Made by a program: the position numbers and the translations under genes
Assembly: GCA_035048815.1 (NCBI GenBank)
Contig: JAUCBN010000035.1
Coordinates: 3,794,501 to 3,858,500, forward strand
Direction of reading: 5' to 3'
Length of the DNA: 64,000 bases
Source of the DNA: Abelmoschus esculentus
Lineage: Eukaryota > Streptophyta > Magnoliopsida > Malvales > Malvaceae
Shown here: positions 10,232 to 23,532 of the stretch, piece by piece
Numbering within the stretch: position 1 is the stretch's first letter
How the letters are laid out: each line of letters starts with the position of its first letter
Notes under the pieces: model-generated
What the model was told of the DNA's origin: nothing
What the model saw: only the letters and a program-made list of their open reading frames with translations
The model's database searches: none

Positions 10232-12585
10232 TTATATATTAAGTGGAAAATTTTGAGATAATTTAATTAATTAAAATTAAAATTTAAAATATAACATATA
10301 AAAAACTTTCACTTATATTTTAGATTTAGGTTATTTTTATAGTATACATGACGATGTCTCATATATTTTAAATAAAATTAACAAGGGAGAAAAAAATCCC
10401 ATCATTTTTTTTTCTAAATGAATATTTCATTACACTAGAAACAATATCTAACTATGTAATTAATTTAGAACTATTAAAAGCATTATAAAAGTAAAATGAT
10501 AAAATTAATATTATTTAATTAACCGTACAATTAAGAATATCCATATTGTCTCATGTTATATATATATTTGATTCTTGATATTTATTACATTTTAATAAAT
10601 AAAAATCGATGAAATTATATAAAATTAGAGTCGAACGAAAATCTCAAAATTTAACCTAGTGAAGAAACCAATCATAAAACATAATTAAGACTCAGTAGTG
10701 TTTTTGCTACAGGCTACGAGTCTATCTCCATGCCCATCCCTTGCACTTGAAAAGTTTTCACCTAAACTGGACGTGGTGTCTCCTCTGGCTCTCCTTTTTG
10801 GTTGAGTTGAGCCGATCGGCTTTGGTTAGGGCTACACATATAGGGTAGGGCTCAGCTGTGCCTGTGATTGATTCTAAACTGCGAGAGAGACAGACACCTT
10901 TCTGATATATCGGACAGGGACCCCTACATGTTTGTGTTTTCAACGATGAAGATGAGATGGTCTGAGAAAACTCAGTATGAATCTTGTTTCATACATAGTC
11001 CCCAACTCTGAATCTTCATTGGAAACTAAACATGCAAGTGTATATGGAATTTGCAGGTTGAAGATGAAGGAAATATCCCAAGTTTTCATACCACTAATAT
11101 TATAAGAAAATGTTCCAACATCATTGAAAATAAAGTTTGTATATCTTATGTATAGGTAGAGATGGACCTGGGTCGGATCAGATTTTTTCCATTCAAACCC
11201 GACTCGAACATAAATACATTAAATTTGTTTTGATTCGACCCGAAAATAAATACCCTAAATTCGATTCTGACTCGATCTGATCTATAGAAAAAATAATTTT
11301 AAGAGCTTAATTATAAAAATAATTTTAAGAGATTTAAGTATAATAAATTATAATTTTAAGAATTAAATTATAAATAAAAAAATAATTTCAAGGACTAAAT
11401 TATAAAAAATAGAGAGAGATGAGTATTATTATAAATATTCCTTAAAAAAAAGAAAAAATTATATACTTAATCCCGAATTGAGTTAAATATTTAATCCCGT
11501 TTTTTTATTAAAAAATCTAACCATATTTAAGATTAAAAAACAATAGGTTTCAAAATTTATTCAGACAATCTATAATGTTATACTTTTTGATAACATTTTA
11601 TGTCGGTGTCTTTCGACAAGTTTTATTTTTTTTAAAACTAACGATTTTCAATAAATTTTAAAACATTGAAAAATAACTTAAAATATAATAAAAATATAAA
11701 CATTTTAAATTGTTCGATTTTTTTTAATTTAACATCTTTTAATCTTAAATTAAGTTGTTGTAACTAGATTACTCGAAAAAAGCATGTATAAAATTGTAAG
11801 TACTTATAGTCATTTGCTCCATGAGCTGGGTCAGCTAAGCATTTAGCTTTGTTGCATTGACTGGAAAACATCTGCTCTCTCTATAAAACCCTACCAGAAA
11901 TTAATTATGTCTTAACTGTCTGAGTTTTCTATCGGATCGACAATGGCGTACTGTGTCTGTCTTCATAATGTCAAGATGCTAAAAAAAATACAATCGCCGT
12001 TCCAAAGTAAAAGCTTGGAACTCAATTATGGAGATCCCTACTGTTTCTTTCGTGTCTTGGGGTTCATGTCATAAGAGAACAAGACTTAAATGAGCACAAA
12101 TTGTTTGTATTTATTTTGTATCCCTAGATCCTACTGTTTTATTATTTTAAAAAAATTAAAATTATAATTTAAGATTGGAGTTTAAATTTTATATCTAATT
12201 AGAGTATTGAACGTAAAGATGTTTTAAAATATTTGATTTAATCAATTTAGAAAAATATATTCAATCCAATTAATCTAATCGATTATCCTTTAATCCAACT
12301 AAAAATTCGGATATCTAATATGATTTTTATTTTTTTGGACTGAATATTCGATCTGATTTTAAATTTTTTGGATCAAATACCGATCACAATATTTTAAGTT
12401 TTGGATTATCCGAAAACCCGAAAATAAAATTTTTATGATTATTTTTTATTTATAATAATTTGATGCTTGTTATATTCAAAAATTAAAATAATTAAAATTT
12501 ATATATGAATCTTGTTATATTTAATAATTTATTGTTTTTAAATTTTAAATCCTGAAATTTTTACAAATATAAACTTTAAATTCAA
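9851..12585. other. Intergenic DNA, no gene
   Basis: AT-rich, apart from a short patch of mixed composition at 10690-11050. The ATT microsatellite is listed separately. Phrases such as GACCCGAAAATAAATACCC (about 11240) and the GGATATCC-like words at 12250-12420 look like decayed repeat fragments. No coding frame is convincing. Confidence 0.45.
10164..10228. repeat. (TTA)n microsatellite, about 22 units
   Basis: An uninterrupted trinucleotide TTA/ATT tract of about 65 bases. Confidence 0.97.
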
Positions 12586-12594
12586 AAATAATTA

Positions 12595-13327
12595 GGCATA
12601 AAGATAATTTAAACCCTTGACGTTTACAGTTTTTGTTATTTTGGCCCTTATTTTTTATATATATATAAATTTAGCCCTTAACCTATATCTTTTTGTCAAA
12701 TATCTTATTTTTCAACTAGTTTGATGACTGGACCGTTAAAAATTTAACGATGATACATATATATATGAAATGTAATTTTAAATGACATGGCATTTAACCT
12801 ATCAAATGCATATATATATATATGGAATATATAATTTATTCCAATATAAAACAATTAAAATTCATAAAATATTAAAAATTAATTAATTCTAAAATATAAG
12901 ATTATTAAACATTCTTAACCCTAACTACAATAAAATCAAAATATTATTTGAATCGTGTTTATATTTTTTAAGATGAGATTTTGATTCTATCGTAGTTAGG
13001 GTTAAGAATGTTTAATAATTTTTTATTTTAAAAATTAATTAATTTTTAATATTTTATTTAAAGTTTAATTATTTTTATATTTTGTATTATAATAAAATTA
13101 TATTCTAAATATATATATGTATTTGATAGGTTACATTCCATGTCATTTAAAATTATATTCCATATATATATCATCGTTAAATTTTTAACGGTCCAGTCAT
13201 CAAGCTAGTTAAAAACAAGATATTTGTCAAAAAGATATAAGTTAATGGCTAAATTTATTCCAAAAAAAAAAAAAGAGCCAAAACGATAAAAACTGTAAAT
13301 GTTAAGGGTTAAAATTATCTTTATGCC
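12595..13327. mobile_element. Long foldback element with 9-bp target duplication (Mutator-type)
   Basis: The left end GGCATAAAGATAATTTAAAC matches the reverse complement of the right end (GGCATAAAGATAATTTTAAC). Similarity between the arms continues inward for roughly 340 bases to a centre near 12950, where TTCTTAACCCTAACTACAAT faces its own complement. The identical 9-base flank AAATAATTA lies at 12586-12594 and 13328-13336. There is no coding capacity, so this is a non-autonomous element nearly all terminal inverted repeat. It interrupts an older repeat made of GGATATCC-like words that continues on both sides. The copy at 4815-5370 is a diverged relative. Confidence 0.85.
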
Positions 13328-13336
13328 AAATAATTA

Positions 13337-16027
13337 AATTAAAATATATTTTTGGATAACCGGACATTCGAAAAGTCAATTCATATATCCAAAAGGTTAA
13401 ATATCCAAATAAACTGAATCGGATATGAATCATTATATTATTGACCCAAAAAATTCAATATAAAAAAATTAAATATAATCTGATATCCGACAATAAACAC
13501 CCATAATTAAGTATGAGATATATTTCTTAAAATACAAAATTTCAAACTTAATTAAAACTTATAAATTAATTTTTTAATATTAATACACAAAAATATTTCA
13601 AAAAGTGACGGACGATTTTCATTACTACTTAAATACAGTGGGACGGGGTCATTGTTTTTGTTTATGACAAGTAAATGGAGTTTGCGACTTTTGAAGTGAT
13701 TTTGGATTATTTTTCTACTTTAATTTTAACACAGTACTAATCTTAATTAAATACTTGATTGGTTAATTATTAAAATTTAATTTAATATTAGTTTTAAAAA
13801 ATATAATAAAAATATATTTAATAAATATTTTTGAAAGTGATTTTGAATTATTTAATTTTAAATTTAAATGTTTAGTAGTGACGTTAAATTTTTTTTTTGA
13901 GAAGATAAATTATTATTTTAAATATAATATAATTCGGTATAAAATGACTTTTGGTACAATGTATATGTTAATAATTTAATTGTTATATTTGGAAGGCATA
14001 AAACTAAATAAATATCTCAAATATTTGACTGGATAATTATTTTGGTTTTTATTTTTTAATCAATTTAATTTTTAATATTTTATTTTAAATTAAAATAATC
14101 TATTTGTAGATAAAAACTTTCAGTATACAAGATAACCAGTACCGGATTCAAAAATATATTCGACAGTGATAATACATAAAATTTTAAAAACTAAAGACGA
14201 ATATATAAACTTTAAAAAATTTAAGATAAATTTGTGTCCACCCTAATTTTAAAGCTAACCCTCTCTCATTTTGCAAGCTTGTCTTCTCTCTTCCGAAAGA
14301 AACGGACACAAAGTTGATTAATTCTCTAGATCACCGGGATAGGCAACATCAACTTATTGAATATTTTAGTATGATTATAAGATAATATTTATTTTTTATA
14401 TTCATCCTTTCAGAAGATATATCGTACAAACGAATTACGCGATTTTTAATTTCTTAAAGATAACAATTTTTTCACTAGAATTAGATAAGATTTAGAATTT
14501 ATTGCCCATGAAATTCGATATTAAATTCTCATTTTTTTCAACCACATTCATACATGCGAGTAGTTTTGATGTAATAAAAAAGTAATGGTCAAGAGAAAAA
14601 GAATGGAAAAAAATAATAATTTTCATTATGATAAGAAGTGACACGTCATGATGATAACTCTATTGAAAATGACCTAAAATACCTCTTAATATTGACATTA
14701 AATAAGTATTTGTTAAAAAGAGAGAAAGAACCTAAATTAGCACAACTTGCAAAATTAATTATTTTTTTCTTTAATGGCTCGATGAGGTCCCAAAGAAGTT
14801 TAGAAAAGTGTTTTTTATTTAAAACCCTAAACCTAACTTTAATCCTATTCAAAAAAGTAAAACCCATGCAATAAAAACTAGCTTAATTGATCTCTAATCA
14901 CATTATTACTCTACAGACAACCACTAACATTTAAAGAAAAGAAAAGAAAAGAACATGAACTTGCATGGAATATGAAACCAGAAATAGAAAGAAAAAGAAA
15001 AGAACGTAGCTTTCATGGTACCTCGAAGACAGACTTTGTAGTATTAGTTGTAGTTCTTTCCTTTGCTGTCCGAAGAGAAGGCAATTTTGGGGTTTCTGTG
15101 GTTTAAAATGATAAAGATATCAGCACCCAGTTCAAGTACTGCAAATGCAGGCAAGAGGGTAAAAAAAAAGTAGAGAGAGTCAACAGTAAAGGAAAAGGAG
15201 GATTCTTTCATTGTCTCGGGCACCTAATTACAATTAGCTTTAAGTGTAATCATTTTATTTCGTAGTTTTTTATTGGATTAAATGTCGTTTTGACTTGTAA
15301 AGTTCTATTTCATTATTATTTTAATACTTGAAATTTACCTGGTTCATTTGAGGCACAATTGCCCTAATCAATTTTACTGTTACAAAAAAAATATAGGGAC
15401 ATGCCATGTGAATTATTTGCAGAGGTGAATAAACGGGTCATTTGTTTCGGATTTAATTTGGTTTATTTTAATTTTGATTATAAACAGTTTAAATTCAATT
15501 CATATTAGTTCAAAGTTTTGATTTTAGTTTGGGTCTATATTGATTTTGGTTCAAGTATCATGTCGAGCCGGATGAGTTTTAGTTTGATTATTTCGGGTTG
15601 ATTGAATTCGAATCAGGTTAATATTAGGTTAACATTAGGTTAACAAAAGATCAATCGGTTCTAATAAAGCTTTTAGGCCGAGTTAAGTTTTAAACTCTCT
15701 ATATATTTGATTTTGGTGAACTGTGTGATAGTTCACCTCTTATCTATCTTTCTTTATTGTAATATATGCTAAAAAGTTTGAGGATTGTTTTAGAATGAAA
15801 GTTGTAATTTGGTGATGAAATTAGAATGCCTAAAAGTTTGAGGATCAATTTAAAATAAAAACACAATTTTATGATAAAATTAGAATATTCAAAAATTTAA
15901 GAAACCAATGTAAGTACATATAAGTATTGTTAGTTACTCCTTATAGAACTCTAATGTAATAATGATAGTAAATTCAAACACATGAACTAGTAATAATATT
16001 CATAAAAAATAATAGTATAATTGCACA
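13337..16027. other. Intergenic DNA, no gene
   Basis: AT-rich DNA with no convincing coding frame. The open frames near 14640-14870 on both strands overlap each other and look like chance. About 15420-15670 repeats short phrases around GTTTAAATTC, ATTAGGTTAACA and GGTTCAAGT, probably a decayed mobile element. Confidence 0.45.
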
Positions 16028-16135
16028 AGCTCTCTAATCAAGCAGTTAACGAAACAATTATTATTCTTAGAGGTCACGGATTTGAACACCAGTGATATCA
16101 GTAAATTTAATCAATTTAAACTACAATAATATTCT
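16028..16135 (+). mobile_element. SINE family A copy, decayed
   Basis: It has an A-box-like AATCAAGCAGTTAACGAAAC, the block ATTATTCTTAGAGGTCACGG, a weak B box (GATTTGAACACC) and GTGATATCAGTAAA. The 3' part is degraded. Confidence 0.5.
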
Positions 16136-16795
16136 AAATAAATAAATAAATTATATCTCAGTTTTAGCATAGTAGAAGGACAAAAATAAAAATTAGACCA
16201 CTTTCATTTTTATTGTTGTTTATAATTTAGAAGAGAGAGAAAGGTGGTTTTTACATAAATGAGCGGAGAGTGTAGCTGAGAGCGGAGGGCAGTTCTCATG
16301 GCGGCGTTGCAGGGGCTTAAATTCCGTGTCATCATCGCTATGAATCCAAGGGGTAGATAAAGCCAGAGGGGAAGGGAAAGTCCAAGGAAAAACCGACCTT
16401 TTATTTCTTTATTTTATTTTTACCCTAAAAAGAAAATCAAAGTATTTTTCATTTTTAAGCTCTAGGAAAAGAGAGAAGAAAACCTCAGAGATCATAGCAG
16501 AAAACAGCCTCTGTACTTCAAAATCTAGCCATTCCAGAGGTCAGAGAGCTCAGAAACAACAAAGTGGGGGTCAAAACGAGCCCCCAACAAACACTCATAG
16601 ACTATCAGTGGCCTTTAAAACTCACCAGAAAAAGCTTCCACCATTGAAATCCATAAAGACAACCCAGGGAAAATCCAAACACCAACTCAGCAGACTAGTG
16701 CTATGGGTGGGGGTGAGAGGGGACACTAAATAGGGTGTCTCTGGTATGGGGTTTTGGCCCGAATTGAGGAGGGTTTCTGATTTTGGGTGTAACAA
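16136..16795 (+). promoter_or_regulatory. SRS5 promoter and leader region with upstream ORFs
   Basis: From about 16200 the composition shifts to GA-rich, leader-like sequence. Two upstream ATGs precede the SRS start: an 8-codon ORF at 16703-16729, and one at 16746-16817 that overlaps the main start in another frame. Whether they are transcribed depends on the transcription start, which the sequence alone does not fix. No clear TATA box was found. Confidence 0.5.
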
Positions 16796-18196
16796 ATGGC
16801 TGGCTTCTTCTATCTAGGTGGACGAGAAAGTGTAGCAGCAGCAGCTGCTGCAAACAAACAAGAAGGACAAGATAAAGAAGAGAGTCTGTATTTGTATAGA
16901 AACGAGGAGATCTATAACAACAACAACAAAGGGTTTGAGATATGGCCTCAGTATTATTACCAACAGCAGCAAAACGTGAACAACTACTCGTTTGGGGCGG
17001 GTACTAGTCGAAGAACCACCGGGTTTAATTTATCCGATGAATCGTCTTCGAGATCGGCAGGGTTCACCACGGTTACGAGACAAGGAGGGATGAACTGCCA
17101 GGATTGTGGGAACCAAGCTAAGAAAGACTGTATACATATGAGATGCAGGACTTGTTGCAAAAGCCGAGGGTTTCAGTGCCAAACGCACGTTAAGAGTACT
17201 TGGGTTCCCGCAGCTAAAAGGCGGGAGAGGCAACAACAGCTCGCAGCTTTGCAACAACAGCAGCAAAATCAACAACAAGGGCAGCAACAGTATCGAGGAG
17301 AGATCCCAAAAAGGCAGAGAGAGAATCAAGGTGTTTCTTCTCTTGCTTGCACTCGTTTATCCTCCACAACATCAGGTAAAACTTCTGTAGTTTAGTAGTT
17401 CACAATACAAAGACAAAACCAAAACCAAAACAAACAAAGAATGAAAAAGGAAAAAAAATCAAAGCCGGATTGATGGATTCATTGAAATGAAACCTTGGTT
17501 ATAGGTCTAGGATGATGAATTTTCAAGAACCGTGTGTGTTGCTAACTTAAGCTAGACAAACTTTAATTTCTTGTAATGTTTTTGAGGAAACGATTCCATA
17601 ACTTATGACAGTATCCTTTGCGTGTGAGCTAGTCCACCTCCATAGCCACTCAACCAACCTACCTGCTACTTTCCCTTCTCTTTTCTTCTTTTCTTTTTCC
17701 ATTATTTTCTTCCACTGTTTGTTGGTAAAACTGACGAATAATATTCGGAAATAATTCAAAGCAAGCCTCTCTTTCTGCTTTTCTTTTCTTTTCATTTATT
17801 AAGTTTGAATTATTACGTTTTTACACTATGAAAAAATTAGGGTTGGAACTGGGCCAATTCCCTACCGAAGTGAGCTCAGAAGCAGTGTTCCGCTGTGTGA
17901 AAGTAAGCCCTATGAGCGACGTAGACGAGGAGTTCGCTTATCAAACGTCTGTGAGTATCGCCGGGCATGTGTTCAAAGGGATTCTCTACGATCAAGGACC
18001 TGAAAATCGTTACACCAGTGGCGGTGAAAGCTCTCCGCAACTTAATCTCATCACTGCAGCAGCGCCAGCTACCACGACAACCCCAGTTTCAAGTTCGAGC
18101 AATCCAGGCACGAATATGCTGGACCCTTCGGTCTACCCAGCTCCACTTAACGCTTTCATTGCAGATACACAATTCTTCCCACCTTCAAGGCCTTGA
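16796..18196 (+). CDS. SRS5: SHI/STYLISH (SRS) family transcription factor, SRS5-like
   Basis: Two exons, 16796-17375 and 17841-18196, joined by a GT-AG intron within a glycine codon, give 311 residues. The start MAGFFYLGG is typical of the family. The RING-like zinc finger holds C101, C104, C112, H114, C117, C120, C121, C128 and H131, followed by a basic KRRER segment and a glutamine-rich tract (about 147-165). The second exon encodes the IGGH domain (about 207-247) ending HVFKGILYDQG, the SRS dimerisation and activation region; its signature reads IAGH here. The C-terminus is Ser/Thr/Pro-rich. SRS proteins are nuclear factors that bind ACTCTAC-type sites and activate YUCCA auxin-biosynthesis genes in gynoecium, leaf and lateral root development. 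The SRS5 label rests on gene order between BBX21 and WAT1; SHI, STY1 and SRS1 are close alternatives. Confidence 0.93.
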
Positions 18197-19634
18197 TTTA
18201 AATGAGAACAGAAACCTTTAATTCACTTCTTCATCATTATCGTTTGTATTTTACAGTAGCTACTAGCGTGTTAAATATTACCGTCCACCGAACTAGACAG
18301 CACAGAATTTAAATGAGATTAGAAACTGAGGATGCATATGATATTGGGGGATGTTTCTTTTACTTTTAAAATTTCAATTCAGATTTTCAATAACTATTTG
18401 TATACGATCGATCTTAAATTTGCTTGTTTTCTGGATAGTGTTGAACTCGAAGCTGATTTTCCTCATTTATCCGTCTGCTAGCAAAGAACTTGGACGAGAA
18501 AAATTAGGTCTCGTATAGGGCAGAAACGAAGAGTTTTCGAAACCCCTTTTTCTTTACCAGTATTTCATGCATTGCCAAATCTCCCTCTTCCTTTTTGAGA
18601 GAGAAGAATGTACGTATTTATGCGTGTATTCACAAGCTTTTTATACGTATAAACGTATTAAGCATTTATATCAGCTACTGATCTCTGAAAAAGGAATCAA
18701 ATTCCAACCTCTTGAATAGGACATGCAATGGTTGTGTGAGCTTCTAAGGGAAAGCATAGCTTTCATCATTAGCCGATAAATTTTAATGCTTCTCTGCAAT
18801 CATATGCATGTGATTTATGTTATATTTAGTCTGAGACTGGCGATGTAGGCTAAGGTATGCAAGGTGTTAATGGATATCTATAGAGATGCTTCTGTTTGCT
18901 AGGCTTCTAGAATTGTCACATGGGGGAAGAAACTGGAAGATGAAGTTACTTTCCTAAGTTTTGCAGCTTGGCTTCTGATTTTCAAAGCATGTGATCTGAT
19001 CATTCGATCTTGAAGATATGATTATTATACAAGAGAAACTAAAATGTTAAGTTTCATGTAAGGTTCTATAGAAGGTATAAATCGTATATCTTTTTATTAT
19101 GTTTTTATTGGTGTTCTACTTTAAAATAACTGAGTATAAAAATGTACGTAGGCGGGAGGAAGAAGAAACTAAATGATTGCTAAAATCATGGGTATGTAGA
19201 ACAAGATGCCGAAAGCTGCAGATCCCCAAATACAAACAAATAGACAATCTTGATATGACAACAGCTGACAATAGTGGATGTTGCATCATTTCCATTACCA
19301 TGAAATCTATGAGTGAAGTTTACTTTGCTATATCTCTTCCTCGTCATTAAGCGAAAATGTCGCTTAAAATTGACAGTTTTCACTCAGTTTACTGTAATTC
19401 TCACAGCCTAAATGCTTTGATACTGGGAAAGTCGGAAGCAGGGTTTTCAACTTTCTCAGTGTTGATTATGTAAAGGGAAGAACTTGGGTACAAACACTGT
19501 TGCGCGTGAGTTTAGATCAGTGGTATCTGGGAATATATAATTAGATTCTTCGAGTTGGATTTATAATAATAAAGCGGTTTAAGAAGGATAAAATTCATCT
19601 GCCTTATCATTCTTGGATGTTTTTTGTTAATCTT
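18197..19634. other. Downstream region of SRS5, no gene
   Basis: The 3' untranslated region of SRS5 should occupy its start. Composition is moderate and there is no coding frame I recognise; the short minus-strand frames at 19116-19383 overlap each other and show no family features. Confidence 0.45.
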
Positions 19635-20110
19635 TTTTAAAAAAAAATGTATTTTGAACCTTAACCCTTAATTTTTATATCTTTAAACCTTACGCCCTAA
19701 AAAAATATACTTTACCCTTAATTCCATAAATTCTAACCATAACCCCTAACTTTAAACCCAAAACTCTAAACTCTAAATCCTTTGATTTGAAGTAGATGCA
19801 CGAACGGAGACATGAGAAAGAGACAACGATTTACACCCGTTTAAAAATGTAAGAAGAGTAAAAATCCTCTCCCTCTTTATTATACCTCCATCCATGTCTC
19901 CTATTGAATTTTTTTTAAAAATTGAATTTTGAACCCTAACCCTTAATTTTTATATTCTAAACTTTAAACTCTACCCTTAAAAAATTCACCTTACCCCTAA
20001 TTCCCTAAACCTTAATCACAACCCTTAACGTTAAACCTTAAATCCTTTAATTTGAAGCAAAGACACAAATAAAAGTATGAAAAAGAGGTAGAAGATTTAC
20101 TCCCACGTGA
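19635..20110 (+). repeat. CCCTAAA-rich dispersed repeat, two copies in tandem
   Basis: Two ~200-base units begin near 19660 and 19930. Each carries TTTTGAACC(C)TTAACCCTTAA, then TTTATAT, CACCTTACCCCTAATTCC-like text, and ends with AAATCCTTTGATTTGAAG and AGACA. Paired copies recur at 34240-34650, with single copies at 54525-54750 and 63845-64000. Confidence 0.7.
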
Positions 20111-23100
20111 GAATTATTTTAACTTTTGAGCAGAAAAGTTAAAATTATGTATTCTTTTGCACTTAATTAAGATTTTGAATTAAGAAATTAAAAAATAATT
20201 ACTTTTTTATCAATTTTAATTATTAAATTTTGATAATTTTTATTCATTGGTGAGGTATATATGTTTTTATTTGATATTTTTAATTTTTTATTTTTTAAAA
20301 ATTCTAAAAAAGCTTATCTAATTTATAAAAATAATTTTTTTAAATGTAAATACAATATATATAACTGTAAGCCTGTAACGTATCGTATGTCAGTAATATC
20401 TAAAAGAATGTTAAGATTTAATAGTCAAAATTAATCAAAAAGATTGATTGAATTTTTTTGTTTAAAAACTCAATTAGTTCAATTTTTTAGTTCAATAATT
20501 TAATTAAATGAGAAAAAAATTATAAAATTAGTTAATTTTCTTTAAAAATTTAAATAAATCTTGCGCCCTTAAACCTTATAATAGTTAACAAAATCATAAT
20601 AATAGTATGTAGCATAATGATTAAATTAATATATTTTCTTTAATAGTTAATTTTCTTTAAAAATTTAAATAAATTTTGCTAACTTCTTTGAAAATAATTT
20701 TAAGATTATTTTATATTTTCTGTCTTATTTAATATATTTAATATTGTTTTTAGTCATTTTTTTTAAAATTTTGATTCATTATAAATTTAAATTTATTATT
20801 GATAAAAATATATTCTAAAAACCTTTAATCAAGTAGTTTGAATATATATATATACTTTATAAATTTTAATAAACTAAAATATTTAAAATAAATAAGATTA
20901 AAGTTCAAACAATTTAACTTTTAAAAAATCAATACTTAACATATTAAATAAAGCAAAGAAAATAATTATATTTTTATCTTTGAATTTTTTTAACGAATAA
21001 CTTTAAAGTGAATTTCATTAATAAAAGGGAAAATTATAAAGGATGAACACATTCTAAACCATGACTATTCATGGAGATAAAAAAAAACTATTAGAAAAGT
21101 AATGAGCTTGAAATGTAAAATTAAATAAGATTAACGTAAACACTAAAAATCTGTTGACGTTGAAGACGACTATATAAGATTATCGTTAAAGACGATTTAG
21201 ATAAAAAAAAAATAAGAGTTTTTTTTTAATAATCACCTAAAAAATGAAAGTAGTGAAATTAATTCTTTTTTTTAATGAAAATTTTTAAACAGTTTGTTAA
21301 TACAATATTATTATCAATATTAATTAAGGTACTAACATCATTTATTAGCAAAATTGATTTAGGCATGGCAAGGCAATGTACCCTAGCTACAGAACTTGAT
21401 TTATTGTGTATCCTAGCTAGAATTAATTTGCCACTTCAATTCATTGGCAAATAAAATTTGAATCCAGCATTTGCACGCTCCTTCTTGGCTTAGTAGAAAA
21501 TTAAAACAAAATGTGTTATTAGAAGGTAGAACATTCGTTCGATATAATATTTTATTTAATAATCTATAATTTGATGAGGATTCGATATTCAATGTAATAC
21601 ATTACGATCATGGTACGGTTGCTAAAACAATGTGCTACAGGTCTTACAACATGCTTGAGAGAGAAGATACATATGATAGATAGGCATAGCTGTATGTATT
21701 TTGAGTAAAACGAAAAGGCCCAGTACCTCACCAAAGCTAACAATAAGACGGGGGTAATCGCTGATCGTCAAGACCCACAGTGCTAGATTTCGTTATGGAT
21801 AGTTCCCTAATTATTGAATCCACTGCAACACTAAGAAAAGGTCGGTCCCTATTTATCCTTGTCATGCGACGGGGAAGAAAAGGCAAAGGCCAGTACAGTA
21901 GTGTACAAAACAAGCATCTAGGTTTCCGGGTGTAGGGCGAAATATAGGGTTGTGAACTAAGGGTTTTGGCATATGACGTATCGTCTGCAGCGGCATGCGA
22001 ATCTACTGCTAGTCGCTTGGGTGCTTGGCTGCGAATTTGTGGTCCAAGAAGCCAGTTTTTGTTTCATGAGACGGTAAATCGTTGGGATTTTCTATGAAGA
22101 ACAAGATAGTCGAGCCTGGCAACCTGTTATCTGTTTGAATGTAAAGCTAAGCTCGTTGCATGCACATTGCACTGCAAGCTACAGCAACGCCAGCTACGTA
22201 AACAATAGCCCGAGGCTGAGGATTTGTAAAACTTTTCCATTGAGTCATTTAAGTTTTATGGCGCTATCAATTTAGTTAAACTTTTGTTCCTAGTCACCAT
22301 TGTTAAATTCCTCGACGACACACACGTTATCGAAAGGAAAATAAAGTTTGCAGGTAGCTTCAATCGAGTCGTTTGCTTGTTAAAAGGGGAGATTAAAGAA
22401 GGGGGATGCTTCCTTGGTTAATACAACCGATATGTTTCTTTTTTTTTCTTTAATTCCTTCATTTGGTATAGGAAAAATTTTAATATTAAGCAAACCCTTG
22501 AGTGAAGGAATTCACTCTCCTCATCTCACGTAGAGAGATTAATCCTTAAGGGGTTAATTATGTAGTTAGCCCTTCAACTTCTCAATTTTTGCACTTTTGA
22601 TCTAATAATTTCAGCTTTTACAATTTAGTCACTTAACTATGTTTCAATACTTTCAATATGACCCTTAATCAATGTTGATACTAAATTGGGATCCAATATT
22701 TACACAATTGACCATTTGATCTAAAGTTAATCCTATGATTTAACTTATCGGTGTAAGATTTTTGAACTCCGAGACCCGAAGGTCCTAATCTATACGCGAG
22801 GATGCCAAGGCCCAAGGAAACATCGAGTGAGTTTTGAACGCAACATCATGCCTGGAAACAAGCCCATGCCTAGAGCAAATGGCCAACGCTATGTCCCCCA
22901 TTGATTCTTCTCGTTAGACCCACACAGCCAACACCAAGATGATGAGGATCTTGATTCTTGACAATGGCTAACTCGGAATCTTCTTTGTCCCTTTGAAAAA
23001 ATGTTTCATTTTCTCAAAAAGATTCCATTACCATCTCCTCAAACACACATTGAACGATTGAGCTTTGTGATCAACTTGACCTTTAATTGGACAATGCTTT

Positions 23101-23374
23101 GGCACTGTTGGGAGTTGCGGGTTCCCCATTTAAGGGGTCCCTTCTTTCCCCTTAGTGCAACTTAAAGAGAGTGGTAATGGAGGCTTTGTCTCTCCCATGA
23201 ACGTGGATGATAAAAGTGGGAAACCAGTAGCCATTGAAAGAGATGGAGAAGCTAAGCAAAAGAGTCAAATATGGTTTGATTAAAGTATTGGAAGCTGAAG
23301 CACTGCCGCCCACGACATATACATTAATGCTTTAACACCTTTATTTATAACTATCTAATAGATTTTTTTTGATT
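20111..23374. other. Intergenic DNA, no gene
   Basis: 20110-21350 is very AT-rich. A block at about 20690-20960 resembles 33690-33922 (shared CTTTAATCAAGTAGTTT and AACTTTTAAAAAATCAATAC). 21350-22400 and 22750-23330 are closer to 40-45% GC but every frame is short and interrupted. 22545-22740 has the look of a decayed repeat. Confidence 0.4.
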
Positions 23375-23532
23375 TAACTACAGTAATTACAGTAGTATCT
23401 GTTGAGTATATACTCTCAACCATTGCACATTGATTGCTCAATCACTGTGCTGATAGTACTGGTGCTCGAACCCATGTCCTCCAAGAACAACAATTATTCC
23501 TTCAACTGATGAGGCTAGATGGTTCATGCTGT
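23375..23532 (-). mobile_element. SINE family A copy (reverse orientation)
   Basis: On the plus strand it reads TGATTGCTCAATCACTGTGC, GTGCTCGAACCC (B box complement) and CAACTGATGAGGCTAGAT (A-box end complement). It is the best-preserved reverse copy. Confidence 0.7.

Noticed and set aside
14638..14874. Overlapping open frames on both strands
   Set aside because: Mutually antisense frames in AT-rich DNA without any protein features; likely chance.
17030..17329. 99-codon minus-strand frame inside SRS5
   Set aside because: It is antisense to the zinc-finger exon; its Leu/Pro richness is the complement of the glutamine-rich coding tract.
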